DNA from: Lumnitzera littorea
Lineage: Eukaryota > Streptophyta > Magnoliopsida > Myrtales > Combretaceae
Direction: 5' to 3'
Assembly (NCBI GenBank): GCA_024138015.1
Contig: JAMXBB010000011.1
Coordinates: forward strand, 40,894,730-40,958,729
DNA length: 64,000 nt
The position numbers were made by a program, and so were the translations under genes. Within the stretch, counting starts at the first letter, position 1. Each line of letters starts with the position of its first letter. Of this stretch, positions 45,344 to 57,281 are shown one piece after another. The notes beneath the pieces were generated by a model, which saw nothing but the letters and a program-made list of their open reading frames with translations, searched no databases and had not been told where the DNA came from.

Positions 45344-45976
45344 ATGATAGGTAATTGGGGGCTAGAGTATGGCAATGAGCCTGTTAAAAAGTTGAAAATT
45401 TGGAAGAATTTGAATTTCTCTTATTTCATTCGGAGAATTTATGGATGCGCCGGAGTTAACTTGAGTGTTGTTGAATTGGTGCACAAGCATCCCCTTTTCC
45501 ATGATGTTGGAGTTGTCTACAAGTTGATGGCCATTAGAGATAATGGGGATGTTGAGAATTTCATTGAGATGGCCGAGTTTTTTGGGAAACGGTGTATTCG
45601 GGAGGTGTACATAAGGTACATTGGGGAATCGAGTGCTCAAGTAGAACATGAAATACATAAGCTAGACAATCTAATCCTTTTGGATCTTATTGTGCATTTA
45701 ATAATTATCGGTGTAGAGTATACAAATGTGGATCCGTCAAATGAATTGTACATTGATTTCTTTGAGTACGAACACGTGAATATTATAGAAGAGCAGCTTG
45801 ATGAAGCATTGGGTCTTATTATTGAACATGAAGAGTCTTATGATTCGTATGTGGAGAGAATGCACATGGATATAAATGTCGACAATGATGGACAGGATGA
45901 GGCAGTAAGGATAGTGATGAGGATAATGTTAGACTCAAAGATGACCATGCTAAGGATTTGGGAGAACCCTAGGTGA
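45344..45976 (+). pseudogene. MULE transposase, N-terminal part
   Basis: Open from an ATG at 45344 (MIGNWGLEYGNEPVKKLKIW...). The N-terminal third of plant mudrA-like proteins is a poorly conserved region; here it reads FSYFIRRIYGCAGVNLSVVE, then an acidic stretch rich in D and E (YDSYVERMHMDINVDNDGQD). The frame is lost near 45905: the correct continuation (DSDEDNVRLKDDHAKDLGEP) lies in another frame and then meets a TAG. So this is not a separate gene but the front of the transposase that continues to 47350. An earlier in-frame TTG codon exists but has no reason to be preferred. Confidence 0.75.
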
Positions 45977-47351
45977 GACCATATGCTGTCGAGAGTAGTG
46001 TGTCGGTCCAGCCATTTCATGGAAACGGACCAAGTATGCCTCATCATCATACTGGTGAAGTATTGTCCAGCAGTCAGTTTCAGGACTTTTTACAAATAAA
46101 TGAACCGGTGGATAGGCTTATGAGAGATCCTATCCTGTTTTACAACATCTAATTCGGTAGCAATAGTTACGTAACATTTGAGAGAGACGTTAATGAAATG
46201 TGCAGCAACATCAACAGTTCTAATGACTTAAGTGTTGAAATGTGTTTCAACATGAAGAAGGATCTCATAGATGAGGTGAATTTACTCCACATAAGGAACC
46301 ATTGTGATTTCCATATGGAGATATTGAAACCAACTGTATACACAATCTACTATAAGAAGAAAGAAGGGTATAAGTGGGGGCTATGGGCCTATTTGAAGAA
46401 AATAGAGGGCTTTTTCAAAATCACAATTCTAGAGGGTTCGCATACTTGTGTGAATTGATGATGAACCATGATCGTCCTCAAATTGATAGCAACACAATGG
46501 CTAGGATGTTCATCAATAGTGTATGGAAGAATCTTGATGTTAAGATACCTGATCATGTAGCTAATGTGAAAAGCATGTACAGATACACAGTAAGCAATAA
46601 AAGAGATTCGAGGCTAAGAGGAAAGCTGTTGAGATGATATACGGTGATTGGGAGAAGTTGTATAATGAGTTGTTGAGCTATTGAATGCAATGAAGTTGAG
46701 CAATCTAGGGAAATAGGTGGATTGGGGTTAGAGTAGTTCCCCAAAGCAAGGTGAGTCTTAGTTCAAGTGGGTTTTCTGGACATTCGAGCCATATATAGAA
46801 GCCTTCAAATATTGTCGGCCTATTGTATTTGTCGATGGTACATTCTTATACGGAAAGTATAGCATAAGTTATTGGTAGCTTGTAGATGGATGGAGGCAAT
46901 TCAATAGTTCCATTAGCCTTTACTCTTGTTGATACAAAATCGACAAAAACCTAAGGGTGGTTCTTATAGAAACTTGGTTAGAAGGAAGAAACCTTATATC
47001 TTATATTCGATAGATCATCTAGTATTGATTCTACGTATAAGGAACCATTAGTAGGGTGGCAGTCACGGTTTGTAGTTTAGAGATACTGTCTGCGACACAT
47101 TGCTAGTAACTTCAACATAGCCCACAAAAACCAATTGCATAAGAAACATGTATGGTTTACAAGTGTTTAGGCATAGGAAAGGAAATTCAAATGTTTCATG
47201 GAGCAGTTGGCATAGGCAGAGGAGGATGCTCTCGCATGGTTTGACAATGCTGACCCAGTTTCTCCTAGGAAACTTGATCTTGACGATCCACTACCTTAAC
47301 CTACGCAGTCACAGGACAAACGAAGGCATTTACTCCTTTCTTGTGCTGTAA
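45977..47351 (+). pseudogene. MULE transposase, DNA-binding and DDE part (broken)
   Basis: A MuDR-type N-terminal zinc/DNA-binding domain is readable at about 46198-46458: FNMKKDLIDEVNLLHIRNHC, then TVYTIYYKKKEGYKWGLWAY and FFKITILEGSHTCVN. After a frame change follow NHDRPQIDSNTMARMFINSV, DHVANVKSMYRYTVSN and a WEKLYNELL-like segment. The DDE catalytic domain begins at about 46790 with FKYCRPIVFVDGTFLYGKY; VDGT holds the first catalytic aspartate. Most of the middle of the DDE domain is deleted, because RYCLRHIASNFNIAHKNQL (about 47083), which lies just after the second catalytic region in full-length proteins, follows within 250 bp. At least one frameshift and several stops. It normally excises and reinserts the element via the TIRs. 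Confidence 0.92.
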
Positions 47352-47800
47352 GAACCTTCACATGGTGTTAGCAACAGTAGATATGTTTTGTCTTTTTTTT
47401 TTCTTTTTTCCCTTTTTTTACCATTGTATTGACATTAATATTAACTCATGACAAATTTTGAATATATATTGATTATTCAAAATGCGATTTTGTTTTCATC
47501 ACAGATTGCAGTTTATGGAATTTTTTATTTACCTTGGCATTATAACTTTCAATTATTTTTTACTGTAACTAACTTCTATGGTCAATGAATGATTATTCCG
47601 TGTGCCAATTTTTTTCCTACTTGCTATCTTTGTTGAAGCATTCCATCGATTGTTATTTTATGCAATCGACATCTGTAGCAAACTTTTTATTCAGTTTGTA
47701 GTGTACTGGTAGAAGTACATGTTTTAACTGTGTAGGATTGAGGGAAATTACTAGGTTGAATAATAATTTATTTTTTATTACAAATTATTTTTATTTACTA
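47352..47800 (+). other. AT-rich MULE interior between transposase and hairpin array
   Basis: No coding signal; poly-T and T-rich tracts only. Presumably untranslated and subterminal MULE sequence. Confidence 0.55.
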
Positions 47801-48095
47801 CATTGAAGGTGTATGTATTAGATGTGTGTTTGGTATAGTAGAAAATTTTACATTGAAGGTGCATGAACTAGATGCGCCTTCAGTATAAAATTTCAAAGCT
47901 GAAGGTACATGTTATACATGGCCTTCAGTGTAATTGCCTAAACTAAAAGTGCATATACTAGATGCACCTTTAGTGTAAAATTTCAAAGCTGAAGGCGTAT
48001 CTAGTACATGTACCTTCAAGTCAAATTTGATGACATACTGAAGATGCATGTATTAGATGTGCCTTCAGTATAAAAAATAACCAAAACTGAAAGTG
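47801..48095 (+). repeat. Array of about six hairpin-forming 46-50-bp repeats in the MULE
   Basis: Units start near 47804, 47854, 47900, 47944, 47990, 48039 and (partial) 48088, spaced 44-50 bp. Each complete unit contains an inverted repeat of 11-13 bp arms around a short loop, for example TGAAGGTGCAT-GAACTAG-ATGCGCCTTCA, and a linker like GTATAAAATTTCAAAGC. Units differ in sequence, but the two arms of each unit stay complementary or nearly so. The array ends 10-20 bp before the right TIR. Confidence 0.9.
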
Positions 48096-48104
48096 CATGC
48101 GACC

Positions 48105-48178
48105 ATATGGGTAATATTTTCCATAAGGGGCCCTTGTCCGTAATATTTTTTGGAAAAGGACCTGTATTTATATAAACT
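48105..48178 (-). repeat. Right terminal inverted repeat of the MULE
   Basis: Read on minus it starts AGTTTATATAAATACAGG and ends AATATTACCCATAT, aligning with 44528-44602. The flanking TCCAAAAAGTA repeats the left flank. Confidence 0.93.
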
Positions 48179-48189
48179 TCCAAAAAGTA

Positions 48190-50755
48190 CGAGAGCCCTT
48201 ACCAACGTTTGTTAATTCAGATCTTTGAGTGTGATAGAACAGGTTAATCTTGCTTTTATAGCTACTTGTCGGTCTAGATTAAAGAGTTGAAATTGTTTCT
48301 CAGGTAACGTTTGTAGCTTCAAGGGCGTGTGAATACATATCCCATGGAAAAGGGCTTGAGAACTAGTCATCTATGAAAAGAAAAAATAACATCAAGAACT
48401 ATCGTATTAGTATAAAAGTAGGTACAAAATTACACAAAAATAAAGCTTTACAATGAAACAAGGTAAGTTTACAAAGAAAAAATCGAAATTGTAAGATTGG
48501 TGACTTTTCTTTTCTTTTTGTAATATCAATTTTAGTTGCCAACTCCAACAAGGGTTCATTAATGCAAGTATGACAGGTTTTAAAGATCTTCAAGTTCTGT
48601 GACCTCATATATTTTTGAAAAAACGATTCATCATCCACATCAAAACTTTAAATGGGGTAGCTTATTTAGCCTCGAGCCACATTTATCCCACAACACCTGA
48701 AACTTACACAATGGCACCCTTCTTGAGCTCATAGGATAGCTTGGTTCTTACCATTACCTGACAACATTTATGATGCAAATAAATCCTCTAAATTAAAGAA
48801 AATCCCAAAAGAGCCTACAATAGGGTTAGCTTTGAACAAATAAATAGAATAATATTTACAAGATGAAACATTAAGAAGGGAATTTCAAAGGGTAAACTTA
48901 AGTTCAGAAGATTAAGGTAGATAGTTCACTTTGCTATATTCCCTAATGGAGTCCCAAACTATTGAACCTAATTTTTGGTTTTCTTTTCCTTAATCTGATT
49001 AGTATTAAACCTTAACTTATTTAATATTAACTCATGACTAGAGATTAAGGAAAATTTGGTTTTTTGTAGGTTTTGAACATTTTTTGAGTCACCAATTGAT
49101 GAGAGTTGAGAAAAGGGTTATGTTAGAATCAATTGGGTAGATTGGGTCTAATTTAGTCACTAGACTACGAGAAAATCAATTTTTGAAAAAAAAAAATTTT
49201 TTTTTAGTTCAAGGCCTTACCTATTAAAACCTAATTGATTACCATGTAAACATTTCGAATTTACAATTGATTTCTTGAAATACCTTTTATCTTGTTTCCT
49301 AACATTTTCTATTTTTTATTTTTTAAAATTTTCTATTTTTTTTGGAAAAATATTTTTTATGGTGGCATTTTAGGTACCTATGTATCCGTTAGTCGAAATT
49401 AAACTATTGTAGTTCCTATTTGTAATTCCTTTAGTGAGTTTTGTTGATTTTATTTTTCAAAAATAGTCGACTTTATGTCATTAACCATTTATTTTGGAAA
49501 ATTCTAAAAAAGGTCCTAATTTTTTTTCTTTTATTTTCTAAAAAAATCTTAATTTTACTCTATTTTATTATCAATTTTTTTGTTTTTTTTTTCTTTCTTT
49601 TGGTATACTTAAGAGAAGAAAACAAAAAAGATAAAAGAAAAAGAAGTAAAAAAGATTAAATAGAATAAGCAAACTAGAAAAAAAACATGAATAAATAAAT
49701 AAATAAAAGAAGAAGATGAAAAGGGAAAATGGACTTGGGCTTAGATGCAAGTTAGAGCGGGAGTATGAGTTGGTTCGTTGAGTCGAATATATATTGGTCG
49801 ATGGTTAGGTAGGTGGGTTGAACTAGACAGAAAGAGGATAGGAGATAATGGTGGTCATACGGTTGAAATGGCTAGTTGTTGAGGGGAAAAGGAGCATTAA
49901 TCAGGAGTTTTATGATGTAATGAGTTTAGCCATGTGGTTGGTATTTACTCAGATGCCATTAAATGTAGTGGTTGTGCTAGGGTGTTGGTAGCCAAATTAA
50001 GGTTTCTTGATAGATGACATTTCATGCAATTTGTAATGAAATAGAAAATTTTATGACTCTAAGAGTGTTTAAAAACCCAATGATATTAATATCTTGCTTC
50101 GAAATTAGGTGGTTATAGAGAAAAAGTAAAGAGGGGGGGGCTGTGATGGTTGACAGTGTAGAGAGAAAAGGTGGTGTTTTAGCTTGAATGGATGTGTTTT
50201 GAAGCTTTCTTCATGTTGGGAAAAGGATTAAGATCCCTTATTTATAAGAAAACAAGCTCTTCGAGCTTGGCAAGGCCATTGATGGCCGATTCAATCATTG
50301 ATGATCAAGCTTAGGGGACCTTCAATTTTAAGGAAAAAGAATGATTCGAGCAAAATTTTGGTATGTAATGGTGATAATCCTTCATTAGAAACCAAATAAA
50401 AGTTTCGATTTCTTCCTAAGAAGCTTGGATTTAACATATTATGGAGGAGCTAAAATCTCTTATTCAACATCTTTTGGGATTTTTCATGGTGATTTCATTA
50501 CTTAGATGCTTGAATCTGGACATTTTCCTGGTATGGATTAAAAGTACTCCATGTGTTCTTCATGATTTCATAATTAATTAGGTGAAATCACAAAGAAAAA
50601 AAAAGAGGTTAAAATATGAGCTCGGTTGAGTTAACTAAACAGGCAAGTTGAATGGATCGGGGGAACAATGGTGCAAGAATATGATGGTCATTACAACGAA
50701 CGTGACTACATTCCCTGCATGTGACCATGCAAGAAAAATAAAAGGCACAAAATAC
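48190..50755. other. Intergenic stretch, no gene recognised
   Basis: Poly-A/T-rich with several simple runs (poly-A/T near 49188-49206, T-rich 49280-49600, G8 near 50135). A 79-codon minus frame (48399-48638) and a T-rich plus frame (49441-49659) have no domain support. Confidence 0.55.
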
Positions 50756-50756
50756 C

Positions 50757-50826
50757 ATGGCTAAGATTTGATCCCATAACCTCATGCCTACTACATGTAC
50801 GTCTTAACCATTAAGCCAATAGCTTT
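50757..50826 (-). repeat. tRNA-derived SINE-like sequence
   Basis: On minus it reads AGCTATTGGCTTAATGG, TTAAGACG, ... GAGGTTATGGGATCAAATC. TGGCTTAATGG fits the pol III A-box pattern (TRGYNNARNNG) and GGATCAAATCT is a B-box-like sequence with two mismatches, at tRNA-like spacing. There is no acceptor stem, so it is not a functional tRNA gene. The body after the B box could not be delimited, and no poly-A tail or target duplication was found. Confidence 0.45.
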
Positions 50827-52451
50827 TTTCTTAACATATAATGCGAAAAAATTACATCTAATCGCTCCAATTGGCTTGAATAGATTTCAAGATTGATATT
50901 TGGTTTAGGTCAAATTTAATACCCCATTGATTAGTTTTCTCGAAGTTGAGAATATCTACTTTTAAATAAAGAAATCAACTATGCATATGTTGAAAATGTT
51001 TTCAAAAACAAGCAAAATTTGATCGATTTAGAAGCTTTGATTCATTGTTTGTCCAGTTAATTTAGTACTGATTTTTTGATAACTTGGTCAATTTAAATCC
51101 AATTGACAATTAGCAAAAATCAACCATTTTTCAAGGTATAAAAAATAATTAACTCGAACTTTAGTTGAAATATTAGGTTTTACAAAAAACTTGATATAAC
51201 TTGTTAAATTTTATATGAATATTTGACTTCCAAATTCATCCTTTGACCTTAAAACATGGAAACAACCCACAAAAGAAACCTAAACACGCTTATTTTTTCT
51301 AAAACTTATTTCCTACATTTTTTGAATTTTTGAAAATTTTTTTTCTTGGTTTTTTTTTTTTATTTTGTTTTTTCCTTTTCAAAATTTTCTAATATAATTT
51401 TTTTTTTGGTATTTTTCAATTAAGACCTTTGCCTTTATTCCAAAAACTTCTAAAAACTATAGAGAGGGAAAAAAAGAGGTGTCTACACTCGTGTAGTTCT
51501 TTAAGGAGAGTGTAAATAATCGATATGTAGAATTTGGAGAGAACAACAATGAAGGGAGGAGTTTCAATGATGAATGTAAGGTCGAAATACATTTTTAAGA
51601 AGGAGCACTTGATTTAGGTAGTAAGGATGTACCACATAACCATCATAGTTACTTTATAGTTGAGTCAAATTTGAAGGACTAGTCCATTAGATATGTTAAG
51701 AGCCATTAAATGGAGATATCATAGATGTTTCAAGAAGCATACAGGATGCTTTAATATGACAAAATTTGATGGTCTACACACTTTTAAATCCCATGGTGGG
51801 CAATGTGGTAGACTACTTTAGCTCCCTTAAAGTGGCGAGATGGCCTCAAGTAAATGACATAAGCGAGGGGCTTATGTAGGTTGAGCCTAATCCTATACCG
51901 ATGCATGTGTCTCATCCTCATTGTTTACCCCCTCCAGACTGGGATAACATTCAAGTTACTTAGTTAGAGATAGTGCCACCATAGCTTAGCCATCATCCTA
52001 ATGGACAATAGCTATAGAGATTTAGTCGACGTCATCAACAATAGCCTTAAACTCTTCTTTATCTAGTTTTATAGTTTTAAATACCTTCAATGTGTATATT
52101 TGTAGTTTGAGTTGTTATTAGACATACTTCATTATAAATGCACTACATTATCCAGTTATTCCTTTTAAATTTTGTATTTATACTATTAATTTGTTATATT
52201 TTGTTCACTATTTGAGGATATTCTATTATCTATGGGTTGATTGATGACTCAGGATTCTAAGCATGGTAGTGGGAAGTTGGTTGTATATGTAATTAGCTTG
52301 GAGATTGATGTGTTTGCTGTGTATGTTTATATAATAGGTCAAGAGTTGGGTTATTTATATAATTAGCTTGGAGATTGGTATAACAGGTTAGGAGTTTGAT
52401 GCATATGTCATTGAATTGGTTTCTAAGTTGTAATAAGGGTTGAATAAGGGA
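50827..52451. other. Intergenic stretch, no gene recognised
   Basis: Poly-T tracts (51341-51361, 51400-51408) and a more complex segment (51470-52060) that could be decayed coding sequence, but I recognise no domain in any frame. Confidence 0.45.
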
Positions 52452-53143
52452 TGTATGTGGGGTTCGATATTAAAAGAGGTCATATGCATGCTACATGCCA
52501 GATTGCGCTATACGTGACTAAGAAAATGATTCGACTTGCACATATATAAGATAATCAAGTGAGGTAGGATTGGGGGTGGGGTGGGGTTGGGGGGTGGCAT
52601 TGGTAGAGGAAGTAAGCGGTCTTGGTAGGTTCTAACATGTGAGGTAATAGGTGGAGGAGCGCGATAACATCAAACTCCATAATTGATGAAGAACAGGGTA
52701 TTATTCTTAAGATATTCAAGTATTTGATCTTTAAGATAAGATTTTAACAGAGTAATGGTAATAGCTGGAATTTTATCTCCTCTTCCAAATGAAGAGATGG
52801 AGGGGGTATTTATAAGAGATGATAGGTGGATTTGATCCGTTGGATCATAATGCTGATCAATTGCTAGGATTGAAGCCTTTTATAGATGGACCTTAAGTGA
52901 GCTTTTTCATGAGTTTATGCCTAAATAAAGGGTTTTATTATCTTTTAGTGTGAGTCAAACTAAGAAAAGTTGGATCAAGCAAATTGATCCAACGAGCCTT
53001 ACTCCAAACCCACCATGCTAACTCTCCCTTGATCATCCCGAATTTCATGGGCTTAACTCTTTAGACCTTGTTACCCTAGCTTAAGAATCAAATCCATCTT
53101 ATTATTACGCTTAAAGCCCATAAGTCAAATTTAGCCTTGTACA
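52452..53143 (-). repeat. 3' LTR of the LARD-like element
   Basis: On plus it begins TGTATGTGGGGTTCGATATT and ends TTAGCCTTGTACA. Sense-strand (minus) TATA box CTTATAAATACCCCC at about 52806-52820. A G-rich insertion (GGGGGTGGGGTGGGGTTGGG, about 52570-52590) is absent from the other LTR. Confidence 0.9.
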
Positions 53144-56100
53144 TTTTGCTCCCTGACTAGAGTCCTTTGGATGGAGTTAAAGAGGTTTGGGCATCAAATA
53201 AATCTTTTAATTAACTTTGGTACATATGCACTATTGAACAACTATGTCGCTGCCAAATTCATTCAAGAATTGGCTTAGTGTACGAATTCGTAACACCTCT
53301 TATTTGTGTATCATGCCTTGACTGGATTGAGTAGTACATTGCCCTTATAGCTATACTAAAATAAATCTTTTTGGAGTTGTCCAATTTTGACTTGATTCAT
53401 CTCTTCGATTTGATCTTAATGAGTTTTTGACTCCATTAAATTGAATTTATATACTAAGTTCACATTAGCAATCTTATCAGGCTAACCTCATACATTAAAA
53501 TTGTCTTGATTTTCTTTTTATATAAGAGCAATCTTCTTGTAGAGTCTTCACATATCACATAAATACTTTGTGTTAACCAAATTTTATTTGTTGCACTATG
53601 ATTGGTAAGCACGGCAATCCCACCAGCATTCATCCCATATTAAGCCCATTTACACTAGCATTAACATGAACAACCTAAAGTCACGTTCCAAGATTTCTTT
53701 TCATGATGTACAACAATATAGGATGAGATGGTGCAATCTCAATGAATAGAGCATTTTCTATCTTGCTTTTATTTTTTTTTTTTACTGATGTTAATAACCT
53801 CTTTTGTTCAACAAGCTTTTCCATTTGACTTGTAAATCATTTCTCTTATTGATGTAAAAATCAATAAAGTGGCTGTAATAAATGATCCTTTCTTAGTTGA
53901 CACAAGTTCTTATGTGGAACTAAGCAGTGCTTGAATTCAAGCCTTTTAATGTTTGATTCATGTTTGAACCCATTCTTCACTATTGGCATTTCATGATTTT
54001 GTGTTGCATAAATCCTTAAAATAACTTCAAATTACTAATGGCTTAATTGACGTACATGATTGTTTAGACAATGGAAATTTCAAACCCACCTAATAGATAT
54101 GTCTATGCTTAGACGGTCACTGGAAATACGTTGTTGCCACAATTGCACCAATAAATCTAACTATTAGTTTGGTTGACTAAAATATTTAGGAGTTGCCATT
54201 ATTGGTTTGAGACTTTATCGGCCTAATGCGTAGACATTTTGTTGGCATGGCTTGCTAAGTATATTTATCCATTGTATCTCGACTCCATACTCTAAGTTAG
54301 TCCTTGTTTTCATGATTTCCATATGTAGTGAGCTTATAGGCTTCTTGTAGGCTTCCTTAATTTTTAAGGCAATAACCTCACAATGTATCTACTCCCTCCA
54401 ATTTCATCATAATACAAGATCTAGCAAATAATAATAATACACATGTATTAGCCAAAAAAAAAAAAATGATAGACCGTTTGCCACACAAATACCTAAAAAG
54501 AAATCACTGGCTCACATCCTGCATTGCATTATTTTTTTTCTTTATCATCCCTACTCAACAAATGATAAGCATAAAGTATAGCATATTCCTTTATTCCCTC
54601 TTTTCCATTGTGAGCTAGACAAGTGTCCAATTTCCTTGTCTTTTTTATTGAATACATGTGATGGAATCCATTTGCAAGGTACTACCTAAACAACTAACCC
54701 CCTATTTATTATGTGCAGCTACTAGAATCTAGATTAGAAATACATCTTTTCCTCTCATAGCAATCCTAAGCAAATCATTTCTTTCTTCCATTGCAAACCT
54801 TTCCTCACGACTTCATCATCATCATGAGTGTCCAGTACATCTTCCTTCTTTGCTTTTTAGCTTACTAGTTCATCAAAATTTAAGGAATAGCATCCTCAGT
54901 TTCATTCATTGTTCCTTCAAGTTGTCACACACCCATTTTCATACTTTATGCATGCATCTTCATACACATTAAACACATCTAGACTCCTTGATTCCTTCAT
55001 TTCATTTCCTTTCTATTTTTCTTACTTATTCCACTCTTGTTCCTATCTCAATATTGTTTTATACACTATTTTTCATATTCCTTCCATTTCATTTACATTC
55101 ACCCCGTACATTTTTTTTTTCGATATTATTTTCTTCTAGCCCATACACATTGTCTTTCTCATACTCCTCTGATTTCATTTCTTTATTTTTATTTTTCCCT
55201 TTTTTTTTTCTATCTAAACACAAATTCTCCCTTTTTATTTTATTTACCACTTAATAGCAATAATAAGCATTCATTATTAAAGAAGACCCATGTCAAAGAA
55301 CCATGAAGACTAGCTACTAGAGAGGTGCCCTTAAAGCTTAAAGACAAAAACTTGAAGATTGGGGCGAAAATGTTAAAGCTGTGCTTAATAGGTAAAAGAA
55401 AATGAGAATCAAATACAAGGTAGAGAGTCATTGGCTTATGTGTGTTTGGACACAAACTTCAAATTTTTTTTTCTTTTTTGAAGTATGTAAAGTAATAAGA
55501 ATTAAGGTCTAGACTTGTTCAGGTTGGTGGGTTTTCATAATGGAATGGCCAAATGGTCGAGGCTTGATGACCTTGTTCTTAATTTCGATTTTCCAAAATA
55601 TAGGATTTGTGGTTGGATTTCTCAATGTAAGAGTTACGGATTTTGTTTGGTTACGATTTTCAGATATAAGTCTTATAGTTAAAAGAATTTATGGATAAGG
55701 AATATTGTTCTCTTACACAATTATTGAAAAATAGATTGATACGATCAGAGGTCATGTTGAAATCGTGGGCATGTAGAAAATAATTACTGTAATGAGATTC
55801 CAAATGAATGGCTTTTGACATTTTCCTTTTTCATGCATAGAGTAACAATCCAAAGGGAGAAAGGATGATTTGGTGTAGGGGGGTCCATATTAAGCTCTTC
55901 AATTGTACCTTTCGAGCATGATTTGCAATTTATACATGGGTAGAGTAATTTGATGCTTGTTGGTCACGGTGTGCCATAATAAATCATTTCTAAGCATTGA
56001 TTGGCAAAAGCAAAGTAGGGGAGGTAGTCTAAATGCTATCGAAGTACAATAAACCCCCTTTTATTTATTTATTTTTACCTTGACATGATGCATAAATGGA

Positions 56101-56955
56101 ATTTGAATTCCATTTATGTATGATATTGTAACCTCAACTCGAGCTTTCGCTTCTCATGTATTTCTACACTTATATTTTATTGCTAGTGTTTGTTACCAAT
56201 AATATTTCTCCTCGTGAACGAGAATGCTATCCTTAATAAAGTTCTTCTTCGAAGTCTAAAATGGGTTGTATTACCTACTACCATTCTTTCATGGATTTGA
56301 CAAGGTTTTGATTCCCATTTATTTTGCCAAGCTTATGCAAATGTCTGTAGCCTCCACCTGTTATATTAACTTTACTTTTTACTGTTTAGCTGCTTGACAT
56401 GTTGTATGAGTAGACACTTCTAAGATGAATTTATATTTGGCATAAAGTCTATATATGTAGCACTTCTTAGACTAGTGTATGTACTATTGAACAAGCATTT
56501 CATGAACCTTATTCCCTAATCTTGATAAGTAGATCTCTAGTGGCATAGTGTTGCTTTTGGTGTACATCTTTTTCCATTAGAGAACTTAACTTATCTTCAT
56601 TTATCTTGTGTTGTAGGTAGTAGAGTCACCAAGTTGCATTGTCTCTCCTCTCGTCCCCTAAGTTGTACTAATTACGCTTAGTTGTTGCTACCACTTTCAA
56701 GAGCCAAGAGATTTGTTTTTTTTTTTTTTTTGTATAAAAAGGTTAAGCCTTAGGGAGACAATACCATGATGGAAAGCTACCTAAAAGCATCACGTGATGT
56801 AATGACCATGTATTAAAAAATATGTCAATGTGCTATAAGGACCATATGAGGAGGTTGTGTAGTATTCTATAAGAATAGTTCCAATGTGATGAATAACTCC
56901 ATTAATTTTATCCTTCAGATTGAGCATAAGGGATGTTGTAAACCTTTGTAAGTTA
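53144..56955 (-). other. Non-coding interior of the LARD-like element (left part)
   Basis: Begins with the polypurine tract (on minus) and continues as AT-rich DNA with pyrimidine-rich tracts (54980-55230, plus strand). Open frames here are low-complexity F/L/S-rich artefacts. Nothing resembling gag, RT or integrase. Confidence 0.6.
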
Positions 56956-57127
56956 TCAAATCATGGGGAGCATGCATGTTGAGTGCTGTGCATGCATTGA
57001 GGCTTATGCGTACATGCACTTTGAGCACTGTGAGCATACGCACGCTTCGATCACCGCAAGCACATGTACGCTTCAAGCTTTACAAGTATGTATGATGTAT
57101 ACATTAAGCGCTAAGGGCACATACACA
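56955..57127 (+). repeat. Degenerate minisatellite, period about 23-28 bp
   Basis: Units such as CATGCACTTTGAGCACTGTGAG, CATACGCACGCTTCGATCAC-CGCAAG and CACATGTACGCTTCAAGC-TTTACAAG follow one another; about six to seven diverged copies. The array ends exactly at the target duplication of the following solo LTR. Confidence 0.8.
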
Positions 57128-57234
57128 CTAAGTGTCACAACCCGAGGGGACTAGTCATGGCAATCATCGTATACCATACAAAAGATTACAGATTGAATTC
57201 CCTTACAATCGATAACCCTTTTATAAATTACACA

Positions 57235-57281
57235 AGGCTACAGCTACAGCTACAGCTATAACTACGGCTACAGCTAACAAC
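57235..57281 (+). repeat. (GCTACA)n hexamer repeat
   Basis: About seven copies of GCTACA with minor variants (GCTATAACTACG in the middle). Confidence 0.93.

Larger units (their letters stand above)
44517..48189 (+). mobile_element. Mutator-like DNA transposon (MULE) with TIRs and target duplication
   Basis: The element spans 44528-48178 (3.65 kb). Its ends are inverted repeats of about 75 bp (44528-44602 and 48105-48178) and it is flanked by an 11-bp duplication, TCCAAAAAGTG (44517-44527) and TCCAAAAAGTA (48179-48189), matching the 9-11 bp duplications made by Mutator transposases. Inside are a broken mudrA-like transposase gene on the plus strand and a hairpin repeat array next to the right end. 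One mismatch in the target duplication and clear TIR divergence indicate an old copy. Confidence 0.95.

Noticed and set aside
47801..48095. CRISPR-like array
   Set aside because: Regularly spaced units with palindromes, but this is plant DNA inside a MULE, the spacers are themselves repeated and no cas gene exists.
48399..48638. 79-codon minus-strand frame
   Set aside because: No domain or neighbour supports it; sequence is repeat-like.
50757..50826. Functional tRNA gene
   Set aside because: A- and B-box-like sequences only; no acceptor, anticodon or T stems can be paired.
54909..55306. F/S/H-rich plus-strand frames
   Set aside because: Low-complexity pyrimidine-rich DNA gives open frames in all three phases; not coding.
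56955..57154. 63-codon frame with C/H-rich text
   Set aside because: The Cys/His pattern comes from the minisatellite units (CATGCA, TGCAT), not from a zinc-finger gene.
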